DNA of 36,125 nt from DASVEE01 sp036399695. Its GTDB lineage: Bacteria > Acidobacteriota > Thermoanaerobaculia > Gp7-AA8. The stretch is from assembly GCA_036399695.1 (NCBI GenBank), contig DASWMP010000373.1:1-36125 (forward strand), written 5' to 3'. Shown in pieces: positions 15,921 through 25,148 of the stretch. The notes under the pieces were generated by a model, which worked only from the letters and a program-made list of their open reading frames with translations, did no database searches and was not told the origin of the DNA. Positions within the stretch are counted from its first letter, which is position 1. Each line of letters begins with the position of its first letter. A program made the position numbers and the translations under genes.

Positions 15921-17111
15921 TTGACAAACTTGCAACGCCTTGCTGACGATCGTGACCGAAACGTCCGCGCGCTGGACGGAAAGAAAACGCTGATGGTCTT
16001 TGGCGTTGGAAAACTTGGAGGCCCAGTACTCGATGTCTTGGCGTCAAAGTACCCCCTTCACAGGTTCATCATCGTGAGCCGTGATCGCGAACGGAGCGAC
16101 CGCAGAGCGAATCTTGCGCGTTACGTTAGCGCCCAATGGGCAAAATTTCCAGAAGTGATTGGCGAGCGCACGGATCTGCTCAACGTGGATGAGACCGCCG
16201 CGCTCCTAGACCGGTACAAGCCGGACTTGGTTCTGAACGCGACGACTCCATTCCCGTGGTGGAAAATCTCTACGCTGCCCAGAAACGAATCGATCCTATG
16301 CGAACGCGCTGGTCCCGGGATGTGGTGTGCTCTCGATACTTTGTTGCCGACACGGTTGAGTGAGTCGCTAACGCAGGCGCGATCGTCGGCCACCTTTATT
16401 AACGCCTGCTACCCTGACATGACCAATGTCTTCCTGTCAGGACATGCCAGTCCGCCACTGGCCGGCGTCGGAAACATCAGCAACCTCGTGCCAGGCTTGC
16501 AGCTAGCGTTCGCCGACGAGGTGGGTTGCACGCCGGCGGAAGTGCTGATTCAACTCGTTGGCCACCACTACGTCAGTTGGAATGCGCCTTCGTCTGACGG
16601 TTGCAGTAACGCTCCGTACCATTTGAAAGTCACCTATCCTCACGGTGAACTAGAGTTTACCGGTCCTGACGATACGCCTTTTGCGATCCTCCGCCGCCGC
16701 GCTGCGAGAGTGCGCAACCTCGAAGGTCTTGGCGTAACCATTGGATCGACCGCGACGGTCCTGGGTACCCTGCTGTCGGGCCAAGAGCGGAAGCACCACT
16801 GTCCAGGCGCTATTGGAATGCCGGGCGGATACCCGGTGACGATATCCGCATCCGGTTCGGTTCGTCTCGATCTTCCCGAAAGCCTCACGGCATCGGCGGC
16901 GGCTGAGCTGAACACAGCGGCACAGCGGCTGGACGGTGTTGAGTACGTCGAGGCCGGACGCGTCGAAACAACGGATGCCGGCCGCGATGCCTTCCGCGTC
17001 GTAACAGGCATGGAGCTTCCTGTTGTGACGCCCGCTAATATGCTGGAGGTTTCACACCAAACGATAAGCCGCCTTAACCATCGCTACAACCTGGGACTCG
17101 CCACCTTATGA
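15921..17111 (+). CDS. Saccharopine-dehydrogenase-like NAD(P)-binding protein
   Basis: A 396-residue protein starting at TTG 15921. The nucleotide-binding fold is near the N-terminus (TLMVFGVGKLGGPVLDVLASKYPLH, then DLLNVDETAALLDRYKPDLVLNAT), matching the saccharopine dehydrogenase or homospermidine synthase type of Rossmann domain. The rest (INACYPDMTN, EVLIQLVGHHYV) is a catalytic domain I cannot place in a named family. Such enzymes reduce imines or act on amino-acid aldehydes. Its stop overlaps the DAO gene start (ATGA at 17108). Confidence 0.65.
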   Translation: MTNLQRLADDRDRNVRALDGKKTLMVFGVGKLGGPVLDVLASKYPLHRFIIVSRDRERSDRRANLARYVSAQWAKFPEVIGERTDLLNVDETAALLDRYKPDLVLNATTPFPWWKISTLPRNESILCERAGPGMWCALDTLLPTRLSESLTQARSSATFINACYPDMTNVFLSGHASPPLAGVGNISNLVPGLQLAFADEVGCTPAEVLIQLVGHHYVSWNAPSSDGCSNAPYHLKVTYPHGELEFTGPDDTPFAILRRRAARVRNLEGLGVTIGSTATVLGTLLSGQERKHHCPGAIGMPGGYPVTISASGSVRLDLPESLTASAAAELNTAAQRLDGVEYVEAGRVETTDAGRDAFRVVTGMELPVVTPANMLEVSHQTISRLNHRYNLGLATL

Positions 17112-18223
17112 GAGCTACGGTTCTCGGTGGCGGGATTGTGGGGTTGTGGACCGCAGAAGTACTGTCGACACGAGGCCATGAGGTAGTCGTACGAACGGAT
17201 TCCCCAGTGTTCAACACTACCTCGGCAGCGGCGGTATGTGTTATCACGCCGCTCTTCCCGTCCGATCCGGCCGAGGCGGTTTTCAAGAGTTCATGGAATT
17301 GGTTCGAACGCACACTGGCAAAATTCGAGGAGCTTGACGCTGGAGGACTGTTTCTGGAGCGTCTACCAAGCTATGAGTTCGGGTACGAGCAGGACGGCGA
17401 ACTTTACCTTGAAAAAGAGTTCAACGTCAGAAAATTTAAACATCTCCCATTTTCAACTGTCGAGATCATCCACCTCCAATCCCCGATAGAGGTGCAAAAT
17501 CACGTGGGTGACTTACAGCGCAATGTGTTTGGTGCGAAGTTCATCTCTGTACTTTGCAACACGGAAGTATTCCTCGCATGGCTGAGGTCAACTTTAGAAG
17601 AGCGCGGGGTCGTTTTCGATGAGCGCCTAGTCACTCGCGAGAACCTGCGAACGGTAGACGCAGATATAGTCTTCAACTGTCTAGGCTTCCGGTCGGGGAG
17701 CATCTTCCCCGATCCAGAACTCCGCGCTGTCCGCGGGCAGTCAATGTTCATCGATGCCGAGAATCACGAAGGGCCGTTTTTCGGAATCGCTTCCGGGCAT
17801 CACGCGATCTTCAGGCACCGTCGCGGCTACTACGTGGGGTCGTATTTTCTTGAGGACGAGAAACACGTACCCACTTGGCCTCAACAAACGGAGTATGAGC
17901 TGTCGCTGCAGTTCGCAAAGGGACCGTACCCGGAGTTGTGCAGAGCGGTCGGATACGAGCCGCCGGAAATTGATTTCACCCGAATCAGACGTGTAAACAC
18001 AGGCATACGCCCATATCGCACATCCGGTCCGCGCGTGATGACAGAAGTCGTTGACGGTTTGAGGGTCGTCCATAACTACGGCCATGGCGCTCACGGTTGG
18101 ACGATTGGATATGCGACGTCGTTCCATGCCGTGCAGCTTGCGGAGCAAGAGGCCGGACAGCCTACAGGGGCCGCCTCAGTCAACGAACCTACCATGCCGC
18201 CGCGGGATACGGTGGCATTATGA
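17108..18223 (+). CDS. FAD-dependent amino-acid oxidase of the DAO family
   Basis: A 371-residue protein. The FAD Rossmann motif is at the very start (ATVLGGGIVGLWTAEVL). The C-terminus has the D-amino-acid-oxidase signature: Arg in NTGIRPYRTSGPRV, and HNYGHGAHGWTIGYATS for FAD binding. It oxidises an amine or amino acid to an imine and makes hydrogen peroxide. The specific substrate cannot be told. Base composition is AT-richer than the flanking hydrogenase or CHAT regions. It overlaps both neighbours by 4 bases, so it is in a tightly coupled operon. Confidence 0.85.
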   Translation: MRATVLGGGIVGLWTAEVLSTRGHEVVVRTDSPVFNTTSAAAVCVITPLFPSDPAEAVFKSSWNWFERTLAKFEELDAGGLFLERLPSYEFGYEQDGELYLEKEFNVRKFKHLPFSTVEIIHLQSPIEVQNHVGDLQRNVFGAKFISVLCNTEVFLAWLRSTLEERGVVFDERLVTRENLRTVDADIVFNCLGFRSGSIFPDPELRAVRGQSMFIDAENHEGPFFGIASGHHAIFRHRRGYYVGSYFLEDEKHVPTWPQQTEYELSLQFAKGPYPELCRAVGYEPPEIDFTRIRRVNTGIRPYRTSGPRVMTEVVDGLRVVHNYGHGAHGWTIGYATSFHAVQLAEQEAGQPTGAASVNEPTMPPRDTVAL

Positions 18224-19401
18224 TCGATCGGACTTGGAAATGGGCTCTTGGTATCATCGGAAGCCTTGTTCTGGCTGTTCTTGGTAACGCTTTAAGCTAT
18301 AGGATCGAACCTTTTTTTGCGGAACGCCGTGTCCCCTCCGCTGAAACCTTCGCATGGATATTCCTGGGCTCGACGATTGCGATGGCCACAGCGCTTACGG
18401 TGACGAGCAGAGCTCTCACTCGGCACAAAGAACGCCTTCTTCAAAGGTCAAATGTGCATTTCATCGCCTTCATCTCTGCGTCGTCGGGCGACGGCGCGTT
18501 CTATTCGTCAATCCTGCATCAACTTATTCTCGCCACACGATCCACTCTCACCGATTGCCTCTTGATAGTTCCGTGGTTACCAGCTGAGTCTTTTGATCAC
18601 GCTGACGCTCTCAAAGAGTTCAGAGCTAATCCCTCCGCAGCGGGATTTTCTGGGGTCTTCGTTATTCCCAAGGATCCCGACAAAGAGCGAAGGACACTGG
18701 AGAGTTTACAGCGTGAAATGAAAATTCCGGTAGTAGTCCTTGACGTATTCTTTGATCCGTCAAGCAAGACAGAACCTTCACCACTGCACTTTGTGGGCGG
18801 GAACGAAGTGGAGGGCGGGAGGATTGCCGGCGAGATTGCACGCGATTTGATTTCCGCTAAGTCCAAGCCACGCGTCCTGACTTTGGTGGGCCGTCCGACA
18901 AAGTGGGAGATGCAGCGGGTGCAGGCTTTCGAAGGGTATCTGAAGGAAAAAATGAGGTTGGCGTCCAGTTGTTTTGAGCGGTCGGAGTACCCTTTGAACT
19001 ACTCGCGGAAGAAGGCAGCCGACTACATGCTCAGCTGGCTCACGCAGCAGGCGCTTACGAAAGACCGTCGAATAAAGATCGACATAGTCTTTGCTTGTAA
19101 CGATGATATGGCGTTGGGCGCCGCCGAGGCGATACGCGCTGTTAGAGCCGAACCGTACAACTACAGTTTTGTCGCGCCCCCTCAGGTTGTCGGCTACGAC
19201 GGTATTGATACGTTCACCTCTGCAATGAGGGAGAAAGACTCAATACTTGCTGGAACGGTTGACGTCAACATCAGAGAACAGGCGACGATCGCGATAGAAA
19301 CGATGTTTGATTTAGTCGCTAAGACCAAAGCGACAGGATGCCCTCCGGCCGCGCCGGCGGCAGGGAATTGGCCACAAATGAGGAAGCTGGTTAGACCATG
19401 A
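18220..19401 (+). CDS. Membrane-anchored periplasmic-binding-protein-like protein
   Basis: A 393-residue protein, ATGA overlap with the DAO gene. It has two N-terminal transmembrane segments (about 7-27 and 45-68), then a type I periplasmic-binding fold of the Peripla_BP_4/ribose-binding kind: VHFIAFISASSGDGAFYSSIL, HFVGGNEVEGGRIAGEIA, VFACNDDMALGAAEAI and VVGYDGIDTF. No ABC permease of the sugar type is near. It is longer than a transport-binding protein because of the membrane anchor and has no kinase or effector domain. A sensor, chaperone or ligand-presenting role is possible. Confidence 0.75.
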   Translation: MIDRTWKWALGIIGSLVLAVLGNALSYRIEPFFAERRVPSAETFAWIFLGSTIAMATALTVTSRALTRHKERLLQRSNVHFIAFISASSGDGAFYSSILHQLILATRSTLTDCLLIVPWLPAESFDHADALKEFRANPSAAGFSGVFVIPKDPDKERRTLESLQREMKIPVVVLDVFFDPSSKTEPSPLHFVGGNEVEGGRIAGEIARDLISAKSKPRVLTLVGRPTKWEMQRVQAFEGYLKEKMRLASSCFERSEYPLNYSRKKAADYMLSWLTQQALTKDRRIKIDIVFACNDDMALGAAEAIRAVRAEPYNYSFVAPPQVVGYDGIDTFTSAMREKDSILAGTVDVNIREQATIAIETMFDLVAKTKATGCPPAAPAAGNWPQMRKLVRP

Positions 19402-19931
19402 CACACGCGCTTTCTAATGGAATCCACCTCAACATACGGCGTTCTGCTTCGGATGAAGATCTTCGCGCCTGTGCGAAGATGATGGCGCGGACAAGCCCGT
19501 GGAGCCGGCTCTTCTTTTCGGAGGCTCAATGCATGGCGAACCTATCGGGTCCGCTTATTACCGTTCACTTGGCGGTGTCACCCGCCGGCGAGCGGCTCGG
19601 GTTTCTCGCGACTTTGCCGACAGGGCTAGGATCCGAGCCGCTCCTCGAATATCTCTGTGTCGATGAGACACGCAGGAATAGCGGCGTCGGTACTTGCCTC
19701 ATAGCTTATTTCGAGGAGCAGATGTACGCGGACGCGGCGAACGTCTATCTGTTCGTCTCTGATATTAATCCAGACGCCGCCCGCCTATACGAGCGACTCG
19801 GGTACAAGCGAATTGGTGTGCTACCGGACTACAATATCGTCGGTCAGACCGAGTTCCTCTATCGCAAGTATCGCCGACCTCGTCAGGAGCGGGCGCAGCG
19901 CCTTGTTGGTCGCGGTTCGAAGGACCGCTAG
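19398..19931 (+). CDS. GNAT-family N-acetyltransferase
   Basis: A 177-residue protein overlapping the previous gene by ATGA. The acetyl-CoA-binding stretch is LEYLCVDETRRNSGVGTCLI, with RRNSGVG as the Q/RxxGxG motif. It is followed by DINPDAARLYERLGYKRIGV, typical of GNAT enzymes that modify small amines. In this operon it may acylate or protect the amino group of an intermediate, or give self-resistance. Both are inferences. Confidence 0.85.
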   Translation: MTHALSNGIHLNIRRSASDEDLRACAKMMARTSPWSRLFFSEAQCMANLSGPLITVHLAVSPAGERLGFLATLPTGLGSEPLLEYLCVDETRRNSGVGTCLIAYFEEQMYADAANVYLFVSDINPDAARLYERLGYKRIGVLPDYNIVGQTEFLYRKYRRPRQERAQRLVGRGSKDR

Positions 19932-19941
19932 CGGGACGATC

Positions 19942-21147
19942 GTGTCTGCCCGTCTCGAGAGTACACTGACGGAACAGCAGATTGAAGGACGCAAATACGC
20001 GTTCTACGATCTCGCCACCGGCTACCCGGCGCTGCCTCTCGATCAGGAGTTGGCGGAGGTGGTGGCCGTGTGGACGCGTCGGTCGTTAGGCAGCGGGGGA
20101 CACGTCGGTGCAAGGCAGTGCGACGATCCCGACATCGAGATGCTGCTCAAGGAAGCCGTCGGTTCACTTTTGAACATTGATCGCAATATTTCACATCGAA
20201 TTAAAACAACATTCAGTGGTTCCGTCGCTGTGGATCGCGTCTTTGCTGCCGCCCGTGCGTTGGCGGCGGCATCTTCGAGAAGCGGCTTAACGGCAATCAT
20301 CGCTGAGCCAAGTGTCGATCTTTTCAGGTTATTACTACGTGACCGACCGGACGTTAGGATCGTCGCCATTCAAACTGGGGCGACTCCGTCGGCGAGTGGG
20401 TGGCATGGAGATTTGTTGATCGACGCGTTACTTGCGGAAGTCAATGCGGGCTCGGAGCGGCAGGTCTTAGTGATGCTAGACAGCCCAGCGAATCCTTCAG
20501 GTGTAGTTGCGGACGCCGAGCAACTCTTAAGACTCGCGACGGAATGTGGACGCGCAGGTGCACTGCTCGTAGTCGACCACTGCTTTGTCCTGGCTGGCGT
20601 GCACGCGCCGGCACGTCTGCCTACGGTTTTCGATGTCCCCGCTGAAACGTGCGATTGGATTGGCATTTGGGACACTGGAAAAACCATCGACTTGAACGGC
20701 GACAAGCTCGGCTTCATCGTGCCCGGAAATGACCGTGTCGAACGAGCAGTCGACGTTTCGCTATCAATGATCCAATCGAGTGCCGCGCGGCGTTCGCTCA
20801 TCGTCTTCGCTCAATTGCTGGGGCACCCACGCCTCAAGGAGCACATTGCGCGTCTGGGCCAGGCTTGTAGAGCGAATCTCAACGAGCTGCGCATCCTAAC
20901 CCCAACGCTCGATCTGCCGTCTACACCAGATGCAGGGACGTTTGCCTGCGTCGGCCGCGCTGATTACGACCACTCGGGCGACCAGATGCGGGAACAGTGG
21001 CTCGCTGCAGGCGTAGCTACAGTGTCGGGCCGGACGTTCTTCTCTAGCTCGGGTCCCGGCAATCTGTTCGTTCGGATCTCGCTCGCCCGAACCCAAAGCT
21101 ACTTTCGCGAAGCAATCTCGCGTATGGCGATGTCGCGGTTCGGGTAA
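19942..21147 (+). CDS. PLP-dependent aminotransferase, fold type I
   Basis: A 401-residue protein from GTG 19942, 10 bases after the GNAT stop; the frame is open further upstream but inside the GNAT gene. Class I/II signatures: DSPANPSGVVAD (Asn184), VVDHCFVLAG (Asp212), and WDTGKTIDLNGDKLGFI with Lys247 as the likely Schiff-base lysine. The usual GxRxG Arg after the lysine is Lys255. Likely transaminates a pathway keto acid or aldehyde. It is the last gene of the plus-strand arm and faces the TauD-like gene. Confidence 0.85.
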   Translation: MSARLESTLTEQQIEGRKYAFYDLATGYPALPLDQELAEVVAVWTRRSLGSGGHVGARQCDDPDIEMLLKEAVGSLLNIDRNISHRIKTTFSGSVAVDRVFAAARALAAASSRSGLTAIIAEPSVDLFRLLLRDRPDVRIVAIQTGATPSASGWHGDLLIDALLAEVNAGSERQVLVMLDSPANPSGVVADAEQLLRLATECGRAGALLVVDHCFVLAGVHAPARLPTVFDVPAETCDWIGIWDTGKTIDLNGDKLGFIVPGNDRVERAVDVSLSMIQSSAARRSLIVFAQLLGHPRLKEHIARLGQACRANLNELRILTPTLDLPSTPDAGTFACVGRADYDHSGDQMREQWLAAGVATVSGRTFFSSSGPGNLFVRISLARTQSYFREAISRMAMSRFG

Positions 21148-21218
21148 TTCGTAATCGACGGATGCAACATGGAGACATTCAGCACGAGAGATGATCACCA
21201 CACGTCGCCATCAATACG

Positions 21219-22256
21219 CTACAGGCGGGAACCTGTGTAGTACGTTCCGCCTGTGGCGTTCGGAACGATCCCGTCGCCGTAAAACTGAATTACTTGCGGG
21301 GCCACCAGACGCTCACCCGGGCAACGCAGCCACAGCCTGAGAAGGTGGCGCTGCCGCGCCGAGCTGGCATCATCTTCGAATGCTGTGCGCGAATGTAAGA
21401 TAGTGTAATTGTTGATAACAAATCCCTCTCCACGCTTGAGACGGACCTCTACGCGCATATCAGCGCGTGCGCTGAGTGTGTCGACGCGGTCGAGTGCCAT
21501 CAGCTCAAGCGCGGTTGGTGCCTCGCCGAGATCGGTCCATGCAAGCTCGATCAAGTCGCGAAGATAGCAGCAGCTCAGCACGTCGGCGACGCGTGAGAAC
21601 ACTGGTACGTGATATCTCGTGATCGGCGGCTCGCCCGGGGGTTGCTCGCCCTTCCAATGGTATCTGAAGCCATAATATAGCGGCGCAAGCAACGCCGGCG
21701 CGGTGGCCAAGATCTCGTCGTGCACGCTAAGGCCGCTAACAAAGCAGCTTGTTCCGCCGGCTCGCGCCGGCTGCAGGCACAGCATAGCGACAATATCATT
21801 GCTATCCGTATGCGGCCGGAGTTCAAGGCTAGATCGGTAACCACGCTCGCTTGGATCGAGTCCAGAAACATCAACGACATGGCCAAGGCGGTCGCCCATC
21901 CGTGACTGCGATACTGGGTTGCCGAAGTGCAGGCCGAAGCCATACCACACCCGTTCCACATCGGCCGCGGAAAACTCGTCGACCGGGAACCCTCAAAGAA
22001 TAACCAAGCCGGTCCCACGCAGCACCTCGGCGCGTAGTTGCGAGACCTCGGCTGCAATCGGAGAGATGTCAAACTGCTCGCGCCCGAGATCAGCGAGCGG
22101 TATTGAGCGAGAAGAGCGGGCCGCGGCCATGAGGGCGCTTACGTGGCGACTCGAAAAATCGAAGGTTACGACGGCCTGACTCACGAAATCCCGGCGGCGC
22201 CACGCCGCAGGATGAGGCGCAGCAGGTGAGAAGTTGTGCGATTCCGGGTTACGCAT
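21219..22256 (-). pseudogene. TauD/TfdA-like Fe(II)/2-oxoglutarate oxygenase with in-frame TGA
   Basis: One frame of 346 codons interrupted by a TGA at 21995-21993. Upstream the protein reads LRGTGLVIL and directly downstream GFPVDEFSAAD, so the stop takes the place of the Arg in the common LRGFP motif (a CGA to TGA change would do it). The Fe-binding HxD (LRPHTDSND, about H149/D151), the distal His (NNYTILHSR, about H288) and the 2-oxoglutarate Arg region (RHLLRLWLR) are all intact. A GTG at 21959 could restart translation, but this would lose the first 99 residues. It could be a recent nonsense mutant, a sequencing error or, less likely, read through. Confidence 0.8.
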
Positions 22257-23001
22257 CTGGCGATTTTACCTGCACCACTGATTATTTTTGTGGCCGCAGA
22301 TTTGTTGTCCGTCGTTGATCTAGCCGTCGCTCGCCCGGGTGCGTGTGCCGTGTGGGTCTGCGGGCGTAATCAGCTATGCTGGCGGGCCCGCTCATCTTCT
22401 GCACTAATAATGGAACAAGCGACGGTTATTTTACATGTCAGGGTCGCTGTTCATATCTGCAGGAGGGTAATATTCGATTGCCACCGGGTAGGGAACTGAC
22501 GGACTAGTGACTCTCCTGCACAAGGAGTGACGGGAATGCTGCCAGATGGGAACGTACACTTTCCGGGGGGAGCGAAGCACAGGCCGTCTGGTAGCTATGG
22601 TGGCCTCGTGTGCGGCGCGTGCGAAAAAATCCTGGCACGACTTATCTATATTCGAGTTGGTTACGTGTGCACGGTCCTGACGATTGTCACACCATACGGA
22701 AAAGACAACTACTGTCAGCCTCAAGGGAATCTGTAAGCGAATTGCGAACGGACACTTGAACGTCATGGGACACCTGGGATCGGAGCGGTCGGGCAGTTCA
22801 CGCGAACAGGTTCGGCAACTCGAGGCCACCACTGTGCTCTCTAACCTAATGCGATCGTGTACGCGCGATGCATCTTGCCTTGCTGGCAACGCAGAGAGCG
22901 CTGCCGTGGCCGCGTCCTCTGCCACCCCCTCGCGACCCCCCCTTGCGGCTTCGTGAGTCGTTGTTGCTTGCGCCGCGCGATCGCGTCGGGACCGAACACG
23001 T
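22257..23001. other. 745-bp region without a recognised gene
   Basis: Open frames here have no family character. An 8-bp inverted repeat, TGCAGGAG at 22458-22465 and CTCCTGCA at 22513-22520, stands 45 bases apart. Next to it AAGGAG (22522-22527) precedes a 60-70 codon frame with two CxxC-like cysteines, not supported as a gene. Promoter elements for the TauD-like gene should lie near 22257-22330. Confidence 0.4.
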
Positions 23002-23505
23002 TCAGCCGAGAGCGTGCGCCGCTGGATGCGCGCTGCTCACCATGAGCCGTGCGTGCGAGAGTTGAGCGAGCACCACGTTCGCCGCCGCCCCACCGCCCCC
23101 GCCACCCGCAGCGACAGCGCCATCCCGCCCTCCAGCGTCTCCGGCACCACACCCACCAGCACGACTTCGCGTGGTACGGTGCCCGGCGAAGTCGAGGACG
23201 ATGAGGGCGTCGTTGATGGTGGGTTCGTGGGGGCTGACGCGGATGCCGGTGGGGACGGAGGTGATCTCGTCGCGCGAGAAGACGTGGACGGTTCCGGGGG
23301 GAGCATCCAAGGCGACGGCGTCGATGACGATGACGCGGTCGTAGCCGGCGAGGTAGGCGGGGAGGTCGAGGGAGGGGGTGCCGAGGTCTTCGAGGGTGGT
23401 GTCGGGGGGGAGCGTGTAATTCGAGGATAGGTAGCGGACGACGGCGGGGCCAATGCCGTCGTCGCCCATGAGGATGTTGCCGATGCCGTAGATGGCGGTC
23501 TTCAC
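23002..23505 (-). pseudogene. [NiFe]-hydrogenase maturation protease, frameshifted (copy 1)
   Basis: Starts at GTG 23505, overlapping the hydrogenase stop by GTGA. The N-terminal part is well conserved: IYGIGNILMGDDGIGPAVV, then VIVIDAVALDAPPG with the metal-binding Asp, and VSPHEPTINDAL with the His. Such enzymes clip the C-terminal tail of the large subunit after nickel insertion. At 23182-23184 a CCC run has one base more than copy 2, shifting the frame after IVLDFAG. PREVVLVGVVPETLEGGMAL then continues in another frame, and a second indel near 23090 returns to the first frame (NVVLAQLSHARLMV). Confidence 0.8.
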
Positions 23506-23635
23506 AAGACCTTCACCTTTGCGATGTTGCGGCCGGAGGGGTCGAAGGTGTGGACCGCGCAGGCCATGCAGGGGTCGAAGGAGTGGATGGTGCGCAGGAC
23601 TTCGAGGGGTGTTCGGCGTCGGCGCCGGGGTTCTG
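23502..23635 (-). pseudogene. [NiFe]-hydrogenase large-subunit C-terminal remnant (copy 1)
   Basis: Only about the last 44 residues remain, ending PLEVLRTIHSFDPCMACAVH and the tail FDPSGRNIAKVKVL. DPCMACAVH is the C-terminal nickel-binding motif, and the tail after His is the part removed on maturation. Similarity to copy 2 stops at about 23635, where unrelated sequence next to the ABC ATPase gene begins. Confidence 0.8.
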
Positions 23636-23671
23636 GATTCCGTGGACGCGCGTGGATCGTCGCCTCTCACC

Positions 23672-24415
23672 TCAGCGCAGGATGCGAGACAGGAACAGAC
23701 GTGTTCGCTCCTCGCACGGTGCATCAAAGACCTGACTCGGTCGGCCTTCTTCCACGATTCGGCCCGCATCCATGAACACAACACGGTCGGCCGCCCGCCG
23801 CGAGAAGCCCATCTCGTGTGAAACGACCAACATGGTCATCCCCTCGCTGGCGAGCGCTAACATCACGTCAAGAACTTCCTGGATCATCTCAGGATCGAGG
23901 GCAGAGGTTGGCTCGTCAAAAAGCATAACCCGCGGCGACATCGCCAATGCGCGTGCAATCGCAACCCGTTGCTGCTCCCCGCCGGAGAGCTCGCCCACGC
24001 GGGCATCTGCCTTTTCTGGAATCCTGACTTTCGCAAGCAGATCTCGCGCGATGGTTTCGCTTGCGTGACGTGACAGTCCACGTACGCGCTCCGGTGCCAA
24101 CCGAATATTTTCGAGCACACTGAGATGCGGAAACAGCTCAAAACGTTGGAAGACCATACCGATCTCAGCGCGCATAGCGTCAATATCCACGCGACGCTCA
24201 TCGAATTCTACGTCGCCCACGATCACGCGCCCCGAATCGGGCCGCTCCAGCCCGTTGATGCAGCGCAATAGTGTGGACTTGCCCGAGCCAGACGGACCGA
24301 TCACTATCACAACCTCGCCGCGCCTCACGGTCAAGCTCACTTCGTTGAGCGCCTGCAAGGCACCGAATCGCTTCGAAACACGCTCCAGTCGGATCAAATC
24401 GTCTACCGAATTCAT
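23672..24415 (-). CDS. Polar amino-acid ABC transporter, ATP-binding subunit
   Basis: A 247-residue ATPase of the GlnQ/HisP type. Walker A GPSGSGKST is at 40-48. The signature is LSGGEQQRVAIARALA, Walker B VMLFDEPTSALDPE, and the H-loop VVSHEMGFSRRAADRV. It drives uptake of polar amino acids through the adjacent permease. ATG 24415 overlaps the permease stop by ATGA. It is the last gene of the minus-strand arm and ends about 37 bases from the hydrogenase remnant. Confidence 0.93.
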   Translation of the reverse strand: MNSVDDLIRLERVSKRFGALQALNEVSLTVRRGEVVIVIGPSGSGKSTLLRCINGLERPDSGRVIVGDVEFDERRVDIDAMRAEIGMVFQRFELFPHLSVLENIRLAPERVRGLSRHASETIARDLLAKVRIPEKADARVGELSGGEQQRVAIARALAMSPRVMLFDEPTSALDPEMIQEVLDVMLALASEGMTMLVVSHEMGFSRRAADRVVFMDAGRIVEEGRPSQVFDAPCEERTRLFLSRILR

Positions 24416-25137
24416 TGGCTCAAGCGGCGTTCCAAACTGCGAACGAGAAGTGACAGCAAGAGCGTCAAACAAAGATACAGCACCGCTACGGTGTTATAAG
24501 TACGAAAAGTATCAAAAGTCCGAGCCGCCTCGATTTGGCCACGCTTCATAAGTTCAGCGACAGCAATTGCGGACACCAGCGAGCTGTCCTTTAGCATCGC
24601 AATGAAATCATTGCCGAGCGGAGGAATTATTCGCCTGACAGCTTGCGGTAGGACGACATAACGCATAGCCTGGTAGTTCGTCATACCCAGCGACCGAGCC
24701 GCTTCCATCTGCCCGCGCTCAACTGACTCGATCCCACCGCGGTAGACTTCGGCGAGATAGGCACCGTACCCGAAGCTGAGTGCAAGAATGCCCGAGACAA
24801 TCGGCTGGCGGTTGGTACCGAGGTAAGGCGCCACTACGAAATGCACATAAATAATGACGACGAGAAGCGGTACTCCTCGGACTACCTCAACATACAGCGT
24901 CGCTATTGTATACAGCGCCTGATTATTCGAGATTCGTCCCAGACCAAACACTAACCCTATTATCAGCGCCACACAAAATGAGGCGAGCGATATGACCACG
25001 GTGAGGCCGACGCCTTGTAACAGATATACAAATGCGTCAACGTAGCGACTCGACGAGAGCATTGAAAACACAACGATGCCACCCGTCACAGCGACGATTA
25101 CGAGCCACCATGGAAACCGATCGCCGGCGTTGCGCAT
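24412..25137 (-). CDS. Polar amino-acid ABC transporter permease
   Basis: A 241-residue inner-membrane protein of the HisM/GlnP family. Hydrophobic segments include WWLVIVAVTGGIVVFSML, VGLTVVISLASFCVALIIGLVFGL and VPLLVVIIYVHFVV. The coupling loop carries the family motif (EAARSLGMTNYQAMRYVVLPQA) followed by PPLGNDFIAMLKDSSLVS. Only one permease is present, so it probably acts as a homodimer. It lies 11 bases after the binding-protein gene. Confidence 0.92.
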   Translation of the reverse strand: MRNAGDRFPWWLVIVAVTGGIVVFSMLSSSRYVDAFVYLLQGVGLTVVISLASFCVALIIGLVFGLGRISNNQALYTIATLYVEVVRGVPLLVVIIYVHFVVAPYLGTNRQPIVSGILALSFGYGAYLAEVYRGGIESVERGQMEAARSLGMTNYQAMRYVVLPQAVRRIIPPLGNDFIAMLKDSSLVSAIAVAELMKRGQIEAARTFDTFRTYNTVAVLYLCLTLLLSLLVRSLERRLSQ

Positions 25138-25148
25138 GTGCCTCTCGC

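Noticed and set aside
21993..21995. Selenocysteine codon in the TauD-like gene
   Set aside because: The position is a conserved Arg in the family, not Cys, and no selenocysteine element was seen.
22527..22736. 69-codon frame after AAGGAG, considered as a small peptide or RiPP precursor
   Set aside because: There is no leader/core pattern, no maturation enzyme beside it and no similarity I recognise.
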